Shown here in pieces: positions 9,064 through 16,952 of a stretch of 64,000 nt of DNA (positions within the stretch are counted from its first letter, which is position 1; each line of letters begins with the position of its first letter). Location: positions 3,720,001 to 3,784,000 of the forward strand of contig NZ_CP132203.1 of the NCBI RefSeq assembly GCF_030719035.1. Reading direction: 5' to 3'. Both the position numbers and the translations under genes were made by a program. The notes below the pieces were generated by a model. The model had not been told where the DNA came from. It did no database searches and saw only the letters and a program-made list of their open reading frames with translations. Source of the DNA: Hahella sp. HNIBRBA332. Its GTDB lineage: Bacteria; Pseudomonadota; Gammaproteobacteria; Pseudomonadales; Oleiphilaceae.

Positions 9064-9230
9064 TTTTAATGGTTTCCCCAGTTGAAACGCTTCGTTAGTT
9101 ATAGGGAAGCCATTGTAACGGCAAATCATGAACTTAAACTGAATAAATCTCCCTTTTTCGGCTCAGCGCATTGGTCAGGCGACCTAAGAAGGTCTCAGGC
9201 CGCCATGCTGAGGAACAGAAGAGGCGAGTT

Positions 9231-10322
9231 TTATTCAAAAGAATCCAGAATGACCCGTCCCATGGTTTTGTCATCCGCATCCGTGATGTAACGATATTCC
9301 CGGAACCAGTCCCACCATGCGTAGACGGAGTGATACTCCACGTCCAGTCCAATGGTGCGTGCGCCGGCGTTGTAGCGGTCAGCGCCGCTTAACGCGAAGG
9401 TCATATCCCGGCCGCGTTTGTTGGCCTGCATTTCGTTGTGCGCCATTTTTTCGCTCATGATGATGGGGTAATGGTAGTCGTACAATTGGCTCGAAGACGG
9501 CGCATTGCTGACGCTGGTGACGCGCCCGTCTATACGCAAGTCCCTTACGCAGGAATCCAACGCACCGTCATAAGCGGCGCCGCAGGCGCTGTGCAACGGC
9601 ACTACGCTGTCGTCCCTGCCTTTGATGATGGGGTGCGTCGCGAAGCCGTAAAACTCGCTGCCTGTGGAGGCGATTCTCAGGCGAGGAATGGCGGGCAGAT
9701 TAGTGACGGCGGTGTTGCGCGCAACGGCAGTCTGCAGATCAATCATCACACCAGGATTAATGCCCAACGGAATTTCATAACCCAGAAACTTCAGCAGCGC
9801 TTCCAGTACGTCCGCGCCGTGGTTGACGCCATTAATCAGGTCCACCCCGAAGTTAGCCAGTTCAGTGCCCCCGCCGGCGCCCGCCATGTCGATCACCGCA
9901 GCGACTTTCAAACGCTGCGCCAGCGACGAACCCAATAACGAGTTCTTATTGGACAACACATAGCGCATCACCAGGTCGCCGGTGGAATGGGTAATGACGA
10001 CGCATTCGTTATCGCAGAAACCAGAGGACAAGATCGGCTGCAACTGATTGGCGATTAGTGCGGCGATACCGCCCGCCCCCTGTAAACGGTAATGGGACGG
10101 CCAGTAAAGAATGCGGGTGGTGGCGGGGTCTTTCAGGGAAGCGTCGAAGCCGTCCCAATATCCAATGCCATCCGCCCGCCCCTGATCGGTGGGGTTGAAC
10201 AGAATGTGCTGGGGCAAAAAGCCCTGAATCAAGAGGACGTTCTTGCCCGCCAATTGCGCCTTGGCGGCGCCGCAGGCGGCGAACATCAACATTGCAGTCA
10301 GCCATAGCTTGAGTGTTTTCAC
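9231..10322 (-). CDS. Secreted lipase-like alpha/beta hydrolase
   Basis: A 363-residue protein with a signal peptide (about 1-22) and a lipase-like start (NVLLIQGFLPQH, oxyanion-hole type). The nucleophile elbow is THSTGDL: the first Gly of the usual GHSxG is Thr, which is uncommon but tolerated in some esterases. The nucleophile is probably the Ser of that motif; the acid and His cannot be assigned with confidence. The start is GTG with AAGGAG upstream. It follows a membrane-anchored protein gene by 76 bases and is probably co-transcribed with it. Lipase or esterase activity is an inference. Confidence 0.72.
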   Translation of the reverse strand: MKTLKLWLTAMLMFAACGAAKAQLAGKNVLLIQGFLPQHILFNPTDQGRADGIGYWDGFDASLKDPATTRILYWPSHYRLQGAGGIAALIANQLQPILSSGFCDNECVVITHSTGDLVMRYVLSNKNSLLGSSLAQRLKVAAVIDMAGAGGGTELANFGVDLINGVNHGADVLEALLKFLGYEIPLGINPGVMIDLQTAVARNTAVTNLPAIPRLRIASTGSEFYGFATHPIIKGRDDSVVPLHSACGAAYDGALDSCVRDLRIDGRVTSVSNAPSSSQLYDYHYPIIMSEKMAHNEMQANKRGRDMTFALSGADRYNAGARTIGLDVEYHSVYAWWDWFREYRYITDADDKTMGRVILDSFE

Positions 10323-10398
10323 GTTAAATCTCCTTTTTTATCTTTGTTTTCGAGAATCGGTGGTGCTGCAGGCTCAACACCCGCAACGTCGCGCCCGT

Positions 10399-11556
10399 TT
10401 ACTGCACGCTTCCTAACTGGCGCAGAAACTCCAACCGCTTCTGCGCGTCTTCATCAACATAGGGAACATCGTCATAGTCAGAGAAAGGAAAACCGTTCAC
10501 CGCAAAGGACGCTTTGGCGACGCTTCCGTATTCGGTTTGATAGGTCGGCGGGGCCGGCATCCGGGTCAAGGAAATGTCCTGCAGCCGATAAGGGCCGGCG
10601 TCGCCTTTCTGTTTCAGCGCCGCAATGTGAGCCCGCAGATACACCAGGCCATTTTCCACCTGAATGTCTTCCTGGGCGGATAAATGCACTAATGGCTCGC
10701 TGGCGCCGGCGCTGTACAGAATCGCTGCTACCTCGTGAAAGCCGGGGGAGATCACCCGGACATGCAAAGGAATATACAAATAAGCGCCGCGCACTTCCGC
10801 CGCGTCCACATGCGTTACCTGCGCCACACTTGGCGTGTAGGAAACCGGGGTTCCAATTTCAAAAACACGGCCGTTGATGGTCAGATTGGCGATGACGCGT
10901 AAATCGCTCCCCGCTTCCGCCAGTGCAGGATCATTACCCGAGAAAGTAAGATTGAACACGGAGCCGCTGCGTTGGACCCCTTCGGTAACAGCTAACGCCT
11001 CTCCCTGCTCCACCAGACGTCCGTCCGCTTCCACCGTTGATCCAGCGTCCAGTCCGGTGACGCTCACCGACGCAACGATATCCTCGCCGATAAAATACTG
11101 GCTCTTGCTGGTTTCCAGGCTGATGCGAGGGCTGTTTGGGTCCTTGAAGTCCAACGGCATCCCTGCGGGAAAACTCTTGTTGGGCAGGTATTTGGCGAGC
11201 GCCTGTTTATCCCGAATAGGCGTAGAGAACGTCGGATATTGAATCTGGTCCTGATATTGATCGGCGACCTGAGTCAGGCGCGCTTTGACTTCCTTTTCAA
11301 AGAAAGGGTTTTCGCCAGTTTCTTCATCTTCCCCGGCATCCGGAGCCATGGATGACGACGATCGCAATGGCGCGACGGCGCTTCCGCTGGGCGCAACTGT
11401 CGCAGCGGCGACAGGAGGCGTATCGACGACGGGCGTCATCGCCGCTTCAGCGTCAGGGATATCCACGCCCTGGCCGCCAAAGAAAAAATAACTGCAAGTT
11501 AACGCGGCTATGACGCCGCAGGCCAAAACAAGGCCCTGCTTTTCCTTGAAAAACAT
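10399..11556 (-). CDS. Membrane-anchored periplasmic protein, unknown
   Basis: A 385-residue protein with an N-terminal membrane anchor (about 8-27), an Ala/Pro/Ser-rich linker, then a largely beta-type region (for example SKSQYFIGEDIVASVSVTG, like MG2 or Ig-like domains). The layout recalls steric lipase foldases (Lif), and it sits directly upstream of a lipase-like gene. However, the order is the reverse of lip-lif operons and the Lif motif RxxFDY is absent. Whether it assists the hydrolase is unknown. The ATG follows AAAGG by nine bases. Confidence 0.65.
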   Translation of the reverse strand: MFFKEKQGLVLACGVIAALTCSYFFFGGQGVDIPDAEAAMTPVVDTPPVAAATVAPSGSAVAPLRSSSSMAPDAGEDEETGENPFFEKEVKARLTQVADQYQDQIQYPTFSTPIRDKQALAKYLPNKSFPAGMPLDFKDPNSPRISLETSKSQYFIGEDIVASVSVTGLDAGSTVEADGRLVEQGEALAVTEGVQRSGSVFNLTFSGNDPALAEAGSDLRVIANLTINGRVFEIGTPVSYTPSVAQVTHVDAAEVRGAYLYIPLHVRVISPGFHEVAAILYSAGASEPLVHLSAQEDIQVENGLVYLRAHIAALKQKGDAGPYRLQDISLTRMPAPPTYQTEYGSVAKASFAVNGFPFSDYDDVPYVDEDAQKRLEFLRQLGSVQ

Positions 11557-11730
11557 AACGTTGAACCTTTGCCCGTTGTTATTTTTGTTTTAACGTCCGG
11601 CGGACCCTGTCTGCGCCAAACGCGGATATTCTTATTTCCTGTAGGCCACTATAAGCGTTAGAAAGCGGACGCGAAACCGCCCAAATAGGTGATTTCAAGC
11701 ATTAGATATTAGATAAAAAGAGAAAGGGAG

Positions 11731-11746
11731 CTGACCGGAAGGTCAG
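11731..11746 (-). terminator. Hairpin overlapping stop of small membrane gene
   Basis: CTGACC-loop-GGTCAG, six-base perfect arms with a four-base loop. On the minus strand it is followed by a T-rich tail (CTCCCTTTCTCTTTTT). It contains the stop codon of the gene at 11743-11940 and would end the MOSC/GNAT/SUKH operon. Confidence 0.5.
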
Positions 11747-11940
11747 TTTTGTGAGGCAGGAGAAGAAGCGGAAGAGCAGTCTTTATCAGCGGTGGCATGA
11801 ACGGCGTTTGGAGTACAGTCATCCTCCGCCAGATATTGTTTCAGCTTCGGTATCACCATCACGCCAATAATGCCCAGCGCAAACAAGATAACCGGAAACA
11901 GCAACATCATTTTTGCTTCGCGGGAATAGTGTTTACTCAT
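11743..11940 (-). CDS. Small single-pass membrane protein
   Basis: A 65-residue protein with one hydrophobic segment (about 12-31: LLFPVILFALGIIGVMVI) and a short Cys-containing tail. Its ATG lies four bases after the stop of the SUKH-like gene, so it is the last gene of a four-gene operon. A hairpin with a T-rich tail begins at its stop. No family is recognised; tight spacing and the membrane segment are the main support. Confidence 0.55.
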   Translation of the reverse strand: MSKHYSREAKMMLLFPVILFALGIIGVMVIPKLKQYLAEDDCTPNAVHATADKDCSSASSPASQN

Positions 11941-11944
11941 CGTT

Positions 11945-12355
11945 TTAATTGCCTTGTAAATTGTCGATATCTATTTTGCGCATGAATTCGCCCAGGCTCT
12001 GCGAGACTAACCGAGGCTTATCTCCATCAAAGCAGTCGCTGTACACTTGAACGCTATATTCATCTTTAGGCTTTATCCGAAAGAGCTCGCTTTCCACAAG
12101 GAAATCAGCGAAAAGCACGCCGAATTCATTCGTGTACTGAGCGTGGGCCTCAATCTCGGCAAGAGACCAAAAACGCACAAGCCCGGCACCAAAGTCGCTC
12201 ATTCCATCGCACTCAAGATAGAGGTCCAAAATATCCTGCCTCGCAGTCATGCCCAGCCGGGAAAATACGAGTTTGACCGCCTCGCTTGTGGCGGGAGGAT
12301 GGAATTGATGACCTTGTTCACGCCATTTCTGAATGAAGTCGGCAGGTTTGCTCAA
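11945..12355 (-). CDS. SMI1/KNR4 (SUKH)-like protein
   Basis: A 136-residue soluble protein resembling the SUKH fold: DILDLYLECDGM followed by RFWSLAEIEAH matches the pattern of a helix, an acidic Gly turn and a W-containing segment. SUKH proteins often act as immunity proteins to contact-dependent toxins, but many are housekeeping. No toxin is adjacent, so no immunity role is claimed. Its start overlaps the stop of the GNAT gene by four bases. Confidence 0.6.
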   Translation of the reverse strand: MSKPADFIQKWREQGHQFHPPATSEAVKLVFSRLGMTARQDILDLYLECDGMSDFGAGLVRFWSLAEIEAHAQYTNEFGVLFADFLVESELFRIKPKDEYSVQVYSDCFDGDKPRLVSQSLGEFMRKIDIDNLQGN

Positions 12356-12888
12356 GCCGATAACCTCCTGATAAATAACAACTCATGCAGCGGCTCACCG
12401 GCATGTCCATAGTCCACCTTGGATCTTCCGTCGGGCAGAAATCCCAAGCTTTCATAAAACGCCATGGCGCGCAGGTTTCCGTTCAATACCCACAGGTATA
12501 TTGCCTTGGCTTCTTTCTGTTGATAGTAGTCGCTCACATACTCCACCAGCCTTTTACCCAGGCCACATCGCCAGTAATTGGGATCAATATTGATGGCGTA
12601 CAGCTCGACGCCCTCTTCCATGGCGAGTTGCTCGTCGCGAAACGGGCCGCTGCTGCAGAATCCAGCGACACGTCCCTCATGCTCAATCACCAGGCGCAAT
12701 ATCGGGCTGTCTTGCGCTAACGCCGCCGTCCATTGCTGCGTTCTTTTTTCCACGGACAGGGAAGCCAGAAATTCACTCGACATCAGGCCGCGATAGGCTT
12801 CCCGCCAAGCCGCTACATGAATGACAGCGATGGTTGGAGCGTCTTCCACTTCAGCGGGACGGATACGCATGTCAGAGTCCGCCGACAT
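12352..12888 (-). CDS. GNAT-family N-acetyltransferase
   Basis: A 178-residue acetyltransferase. The acetyl-CoA-binding segment is visible as YWRCGLGKRLVEYV and the closing motif as NLRAMAFYESLGF, in the expected order. It likely transfers an acetyl group to an amine; the acceptor is unknown. It shares one base with the stop of the MOSC gene (TAATG) and overlaps the next gene by four, so the genes are translationally coupled. Confidence 0.85.
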   Translation of the reverse strand: MSADSDMRIRPAEVEDAPTIAVIHVAAWREAYRGLMSSEFLASLSVEKRTQQWTAALAQDSPILRLVIEHEGRVAGFCSSGPFRDEQLAMEEGVELYAINIDPNYWRCGLGKRLVEYVSDYYQQKEAKAIYLWVLNGNLRAMAFYESLGFLPDGRSKVDYGHAGEPLHELLFIRRLSA

Positions 12889-13427
12889 TACACAGGGACA
12901 AGCGGCAAATAGGGCTCAGGCGGCAACGATACGGCGATGGCGTCGTCAACACTTACGGGGCCGCCATCCAGCACTATCGCCATTACGCCGGATTTGCGGA
13001 TCAGGTTACCCTGCTCGTCACGATCCAGCACTGCTGCGACGAGTCCTTTCTGGTACTTGTCGAGTTGTGAACATGGGCTGCGCAAACCTGTCAGTTCAAT
13101 GCGGGCGGTCGCGCCGAATTTAAGAACCGTTCCAACCGGCAAGGACAACAGATCCAAACCGCTGGTGGTGATGTTCTCGCCAATCACGCCAGGGCTGACA
13201 TTGAATCCTTTGCCTCGTAGCTCTTCCAACAGTTCATTGTGAATCAAATGCACTTGGCGCAGGTTTGGCGATTCCGCATCTTTCTTGGCGAGATGGATAT
13301 GCTTCACCATCGCGCCGCGGTGGGCGTCGCCGTCGACGCCTTCGCCGGCGATCAGATGGATGGTGGGAACCTGCGCCTTGGAAAACCGGTGTTCCGCGTT
13401 CTTGCTGACAGATAAAACTTTAGCCAA
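12888..13427 (-). CDS. MOSC-domain protein
   Basis: A 179-residue single-domain MOSC protein, related to the C-terminal domain of molybdenum cofactor sulfurases. Supporting stretches are EGVDGDAHRG, GVIGENITTSG and LRSPCSQLDKYQ, where the Cys is the conserved MOSC cysteine. Stand-alone MOSC proteins such as YiiM are thought to handle sulfur or the molybdenum cofactor and help detoxify N-hydroxylated bases. It is the first gene of the operon running down to 11743. Confidence 0.85.
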   Translation of the reverse strand: MAKVLSVSKNAEHRFSKAQVPTIHLIAGEGVDGDAHRGAMVKHIHLAKKDAESPNLRQVHLIHNELLEELRGKGFNVSPGVIGENITTSGLDLLSLPVGTVLKFGATARIELTGLRSPCSQLDKYQKGLVAAVLDRDEQGNLIRKSGVMAIVLDGGPVSVDDAIAVSLPPEPYLPLVPV

Positions 13428-13523
13428 CGTAAAATCTCCTTTTAGCGACTGAGTTCAGCAGAATAATTCTGCGTCCCTCAGCTTACCAGCGCTCCCACCT
13501 GAAAGTTAAGTCGTTGACTTAGC

Positions 13524-13964
13524 TCAAGCTTTACACCAATCGATTTTGGTTCCGCCTTCATAGGGAACGGCGAGTTTTTCCTTGATCAGAGACTGCCCCA
13601 GGCTCTCGCCGTCAGCTACGACGTCCGCCAGCACACGGAAATATTTATCCCGTTGGATATTTTCAAGTTTCACCTCTTTCGCGCTTCTCAGCTTTTCCAC
13701 CAGAAACTGTTTCGCTTTCAGCGCCAGGGCTTTTTCTTTCTTGCAGGAGCCACGCAGCTCAGGGGTATCGATATGCTTGATGCGCACGCCGATGCGCTGC
13801 CCCACAATCGCCGGCCAATCGGCGATGTCGGCGCGAAAGGTGTCGCCATCATAAATACTGGTGACCTGCGCGACGGTTGCTGAGCCAAAATTTTCATCCT
13901 TAATCCCAGCATTGGCGAGCATTGGCGCGGCAAGAATCAGACACAGAGCCAGACGTAACTTCAT
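13524..13964 (-). CDS. Secreted thermonuclease-like (SNase) nuclease
   Basis: A 146-residue protein with signal peptide MKLRLALCLILAAPMLANA and a staphylococcal nuclease-like domain: YDGDTFRADI, IKHIDTPELRG and RDKYFRVLADV, matching the order of catalytic and calcium-binding segments. Expected activity is cleavage of DNA or RNA in the periplasm or outside. The start at 13964 is preferred over ATG at 13970 because AAGG lies ten bases before it. A hairpin covers that ribosome site. The domain is short and lacks extra modules. Confidence 0.82.
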   Translation of the reverse strand: MKLRLALCLILAAPMLANAGIKDENFGSATVAQVTSIYDGDTFRADIADWPAIVGQRIGVRIKHIDTPELRGSCKKEKALALKAKQFLVEKLRSAKEVKLENIQRDKYFRVLADVVADGESLGQSLIKEKLAVPYEGGTKIDWCKA

Positions 13965-13972
13965 ATGCATAA

Positions 13973-14000
13973 CACCTTATTTATCAAAAAGACTAAGGTG
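13973..14000 (-). promoter_or_regulatory. Hairpin covering the nuclease ribosome site
   Basis: CACCTTA and TAAGGTG are perfect seven-base arms with a 14-base loop in the leader of the nuclease gene. One arm contains the AAGGTG that serves as ribosome site, so folding would hide it. This could tune translation, or could be chance; stability is modest. Confidence 0.35.
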
Positions 14001-14060
14001 AATGCTAAAGTTGAGTTGTAAATTTATCCAGTAAATATTTGTTTAGACTGAATTATTACT

Positions 14061-14252
14061 TCAGCCAAATAAGAAGTCGCGCACCGCCTGATAGACGCGC
14101 TCTCCACTCCTCCAAGCGCTGGATGAGAGTATTTCGCTGGGGTACAAGGTCTTGTCCTGCATAACAAACCCTAAACGGGTGGCGTCGTCATCAGTTTCCA
14201 GAACCACGCCACTATGCCGCCAGTTCTCTCTTATCAACGACCGCCGTCCCAT
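14061..14252 (-). CDS. Possible small protein (63 aa)
   Basis: A short frame that starts inside the end of the YbjQ-like gene (41-base overlap, different frame) and fills the space after it. The product (for example VVLETDDDATRLGFVMQDK, ending AVRDFLFG) looks protein-like with few low-complexity traits. No family is recognised, and the start is uncertain since GTG and TTG alternatives exist. Confidence 0.35.
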   Translation of the reverse strand: MGRRSLIRENWRHSGVVLETDDDATRLGFVMQDKTLYPSEILSSSAWRSGERVYQAVRDFLFG

Positions 14253-14682
14253 AAGCCAGCACTTCGACTGTGCCAAGGGCGTTTTGCATCCCATTAGAAA
14301 TCGTCGATGTTTCCAGCTTTACGTTGTATATCTCCTTGGAGCCGAAAGACACAGCCTGCTCTTTCATGCGCAGAATGGCCTCACGGCGCGCTCTTTCCAT
14401 TAAGGACTCATAGCTGAACAGGCGTCCGCCGATCAGTAAACGCAGTATGGCGAAAAAGCGTTTGAAATAATCAACGGACACCACCACGCTGCCGGTTACC
14501 AGACGCGCTTCCACATTGGCGCGGACCGGAGGGATATGACGCCCCATGGATAAGATGACCGCTCGGTGCTTGGCCTCGCGAATCCGCAGTGACTTAAAGT
14601 GGGCTTTCTCCGCACGACGTCCAAAACCATAGCCCAGCGCCATCAGTAGCAAAAAAACGCCTATATTGATAAACATTTCCAT
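14212..14682 (-). CDS. Membrane-anchored YbjQ-family protein
   Basis: A 156-residue protein: an N-terminal membrane segment (about 4-22, FINIGVFLLLMALGYGFG), then a YbjQ-like domain. The family signature is partly visible: the SLMERARREAILRMKEQA helix, the IYNVKLETSTIS strand and the closing VEVLAYGTAVV. YbjQ domains form pentamers and have been called heavy-metal-binding, but their role is not settled. It follows a second YbjQ-like gene by five bases. Confidence 0.75.
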   Translation of the reverse strand: MEMFINIGVFLLLMALGYGFGRRAEKAHFKSLRIREAKHRAVILSMGRHIPPVRANVEARLVTGSVVVSVDYFKRFFAILRLLIGGRLFSYESLMERARREAILRMKEQAVSFGSKEIYNVKLETSTISNGMQNALGTVEVLAYGTAVVDKRELAA

Positions 14683-14687
14683 GGGCG

Positions 14688-15002
14688 TTACTCCATGACC
14701 ACCGCCGTACCATAGACAAACAGCTCCGCTGCGCCCTGCGCCACGGACGAAGTGGCGAAGCGCACGTTAATCACTGCGTTGGCGCCCATGCCGCGCGCCT
14801 GCCTTTTCATACGCTCCAGCGCTTCACCCCGTGCGTCTTCCAACAACTCGGTATAACCGCGCAACTCACCGCCGAAGATATTCTTCAATCCCGCCATGAT
14901 GTCGCGCCCCACATGCTTCGAGCGGACCGTACTGCCCTGCACCAGACCAAGATGTTTGACGATATTTTTACCAGGAATGGTTTCGATATTAGTGATCAAC
15001 AT
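14688..15002 (-). CDS. YbjQ-family protein
   Basis: A 104-residue soluble YbjQ protein starting MLITNIETIPGKNI, with VRSKHVGRDIMAGLKNIFGGELRGYTELL segments typical of the family (GRDI.AG.KN..GGEL..YTE). It ends LFVYGTAVV. The start at 15002 matches the usual family start; an upstream extension would be atypical. It is the first gene of a tandem pair with the membrane-anchored paralog and is presumably co-transcribed. Biological role is unclear. Confidence 0.85.
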   Translation of the reverse strand: MLITNIETIPGKNIVKHLGLVQGSTVRSKHVGRDIMAGLKNIFGGELRGYTELLEDARGEALERMKRQARGMGANAVINVRFATSSVAQGAAELFVYGTAVVME

Positions 15003-15105
15003 AACTAACCCACAGACCTCTTGTTGGAGACACCTGCGGACATAATATGTCACAAATATTCAAAAAGGGAAGGACAAATATTTGCACAAGACGATCCAAG
15101 GAAGT

Positions 15106-15447
15106 CTAAGAGTCAGAGTGCGGTTTCATGACTTCATAAATGTCAGGCTGCTTAATAAAAAGAATGAGCTTGGCGAAGGATACCGTCATTATGACAGCGA
15201 ACACCGCCATCAGTAATTCTTTGCTAACAGAGGCGTACCCCAGATTCACTGTCGCAACAATGCCCACGCATATAAGGTTTATACATGCCAGTATCGCCAA
15301 ACCAAAACGTGGCTTTTGCACCAGTTTTGAGTGGCAGTGTGGGCACATAAAGCAGGCTGCGTTTCTGATCCTTGTCTTACTGAGCACAACCAGCTCTGGG
15401 CCCTTAAGTGGAAAAAGGAAGCCGCATTCAGGGCAATGGGATCTCAT
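15106..15447 (-). CDS. Zinc-ribbon membrane protein
   Basis: A 113-residue protein with an N-terminal zinc ribbon (CPEC near residue 5 and CPHC near residue 35) followed by two hydrophobic segments (about 47-68 and 78-98). The metal site would face the cytoplasm. No specific family or function is recognised. Confidence 0.7.
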   Translation of the reverse strand: MRSHCPECGFLFPLKGPELVVLSKTRIRNAACFMCPHCHSKLVQKPRFGLAILACINLICVGIVATVNLGYASVSKELLMAVFAVIMTVSFAKLILFIKQPDIYEVMKPHSDS

Positions 15448-15664
15448 GTGAACTCCAAAATAAGCAGGAACGCTTAAACCTTAGCACAGCGGCAACTGTA
15501 TGCCGGCTCGATCATTCTTGTCTCTGACAAAGGATTACTCTTGCGCACGACAGAACGCATTGAGATCCATACCAATTGAGTCAATCGGCCTTGCTCGCTC
15601 TGTTGCCCAAGCCATTGAGGGAGGGCGCGCTATCTCACTCATCTCCCATCGCCATTACCGCTAA

Positions 15665-16750
15665 CTATTCAACATAGCCGTCTCCATTCAGCCATATTGG
15701 CGAGGGGTCTTTTGCGTCGAGAACGATGGCTCGGTATCGGGTCTCACCACTATCGTATCGCAGGGTCAGCAGGTAGCCGTCGATTTCATATTGGCCCTTT
15801 TGGTCAGGGGAGACATGGTTAAAGGTCGAGCTGGTATCGGAGATCTCCGTGCTGGCGTAAACCTGTGCGCCACTGATAAATCTGCCGTCTGAGAAAAATT
15901 GAAAATTTCTGATCGTCGTCACGGTGCTGTCGCCGGTGCTAGAGCCGCCGATATAATGGAACTTGTTGTTAAGACGAAATCCTTTTTCTATCGCCGGATA
16001 TTCATCGTCATAGGCGAACGCCTTCCACTTATCCCCTTTCAGCCACTCATAATCGCCCCAGCTTTTGCGCCATTGAGTCCAACGCTTGGGATACTTGGCT
16101 TTATGCGCTTCGACGCCACCTGGAAACACTAACGCTTTCATGTCCTTACAGGCTTCGCCATTTTCAAACAGCAGTATCGGGTAGGCTTCGTTTAAGATCA
16201 TGCCATAGCTATGCACAACCTTCTTGTCGAATAAGACTGTCTCTACTTTGGCGAGGTCTTTCTGGATCAGCACTGGATCAAGAGGCGACTCCTTTTCCTT
16301 TTCCTTTTCCTTTTCCTTTTCCTTTTCCTTTTCCTTCAAAGCCTTAACCTGGGGGGCGATGGCAAGCAATTTATCCATCAGGTCTTTGTAATGGGTCGCT
16401 GGCTGATACTCTTCGCTTATCAGAATCTGTCCCAGAAACACACAGCTCTTGGAGCCGAGACTGCTGACTTTTTCCTTCATCGCCTTGTCCGCTTTCACGA
16501 TATTGCTCCGAAGCTTCTTATCCTTCGCTAACAAGGCGTCCATCACGATGTCGATATCATCGATATGATTGCGCTCGCGCCAGGACTGATACGCTGCAAC
16601 ATGCTCATTTGGGCATGCTATGGCCAGCTCTGTGGCGAATCGAATATTTGTATACAGATTGGGAAACTGTTCAAAACCCGAGCCGCCGCTAAACACAGAA
16701 GTAGAGAAGGCAGCGGTGGAGAAAATAAACCCAGACAGGAGTCGCTTCAT
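15665..16750 (-). CDS. Secreted protein of unknown family (paralog A, KE repeat)
   Basis: A 361-residue protein with a signal peptide (about 1-21). It is a clear paralog of the next gene upstream on the same strand: both share an N-terminal helix-rich region (CPNEHVAAYQSWRERNHIDDID), a central W-rich segment (KRWTQWRKSWGDYEWLKGDKW) and a beta-type C-terminal domain ending SPIWLNGDGYVE. A Lys-Glu repeat near residues 140-155 comes from a hexanucleotide repeat and is absent in the paralog. Function unknown; the C-terminal domain appears tuned for binding rather than catalysis, which is only an impression. Confidence 0.75.
   Translation of the reverse strand: MKRLLSGFIFSTAAFSTSVFSGGSGFEQFPNLYTNIRFATELAIACPNEHVAAYQSWRERNHIDDIDIVMDALLAKDKKLRSNIVKADKAMKEKVSSLGSKSCVFLGQILISEEYQPATHYKDLMDKLLAIAPQVKALKEKEKEKEKEKEKEKESPLDPVLIQKDLAKVETVLFDKKVVHSYGMILNEAYPILLFENGEACKDMKALVFPGGVEAHKAKYPKRWTQWRKSWGDYEWLKGDKWKAFAYDDEYPAIEKGFRLNNKFHYIGGSSTGDSTVTTIRNFQFFSDGRFISGAQVYASTEISDTSSTFNHVSPDQKGQYEIDGYLLTLRYDSGETRYRAIVLDAKDPSPIWLNGDGYVE
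16291..16332. repeat. Hexanucleotide repeat (CCTTTT)7 inside a coding region
   Basis: Seven exact CCTTTT units in a row, followed by a partial eighth. On the minus strand each unit encodes Lys-Glu. Copy-number changes by slippage would keep the frame, altering only linker length. Confidence 0.95.
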
Positions 16751-16952
16751 TCATGAACGCCTTTATTTGATCCCCTGATACAACTCAGGAAGTCTGCTTC
16801 AGCCTGCGACTTCCTCAGGAGAGATAATCCAAAACGTTATAAAAAACATAACCCTGCCCAGGTTACAACTGTGATTTACCCCAGGTAAAAATCGCTCCGG
16901 CTTGCTCTAAAGCCATCCGTGGGCTAACAGAATGAGGCGCTGTAAAAGCCGC

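Noticed and set aside
10399..11556. Lipase foldase (Lif)
   Set aside because: Anchored like a foldase and next to a lipase-like gene, but the RxxFDY motif is absent and gene order is reversed.
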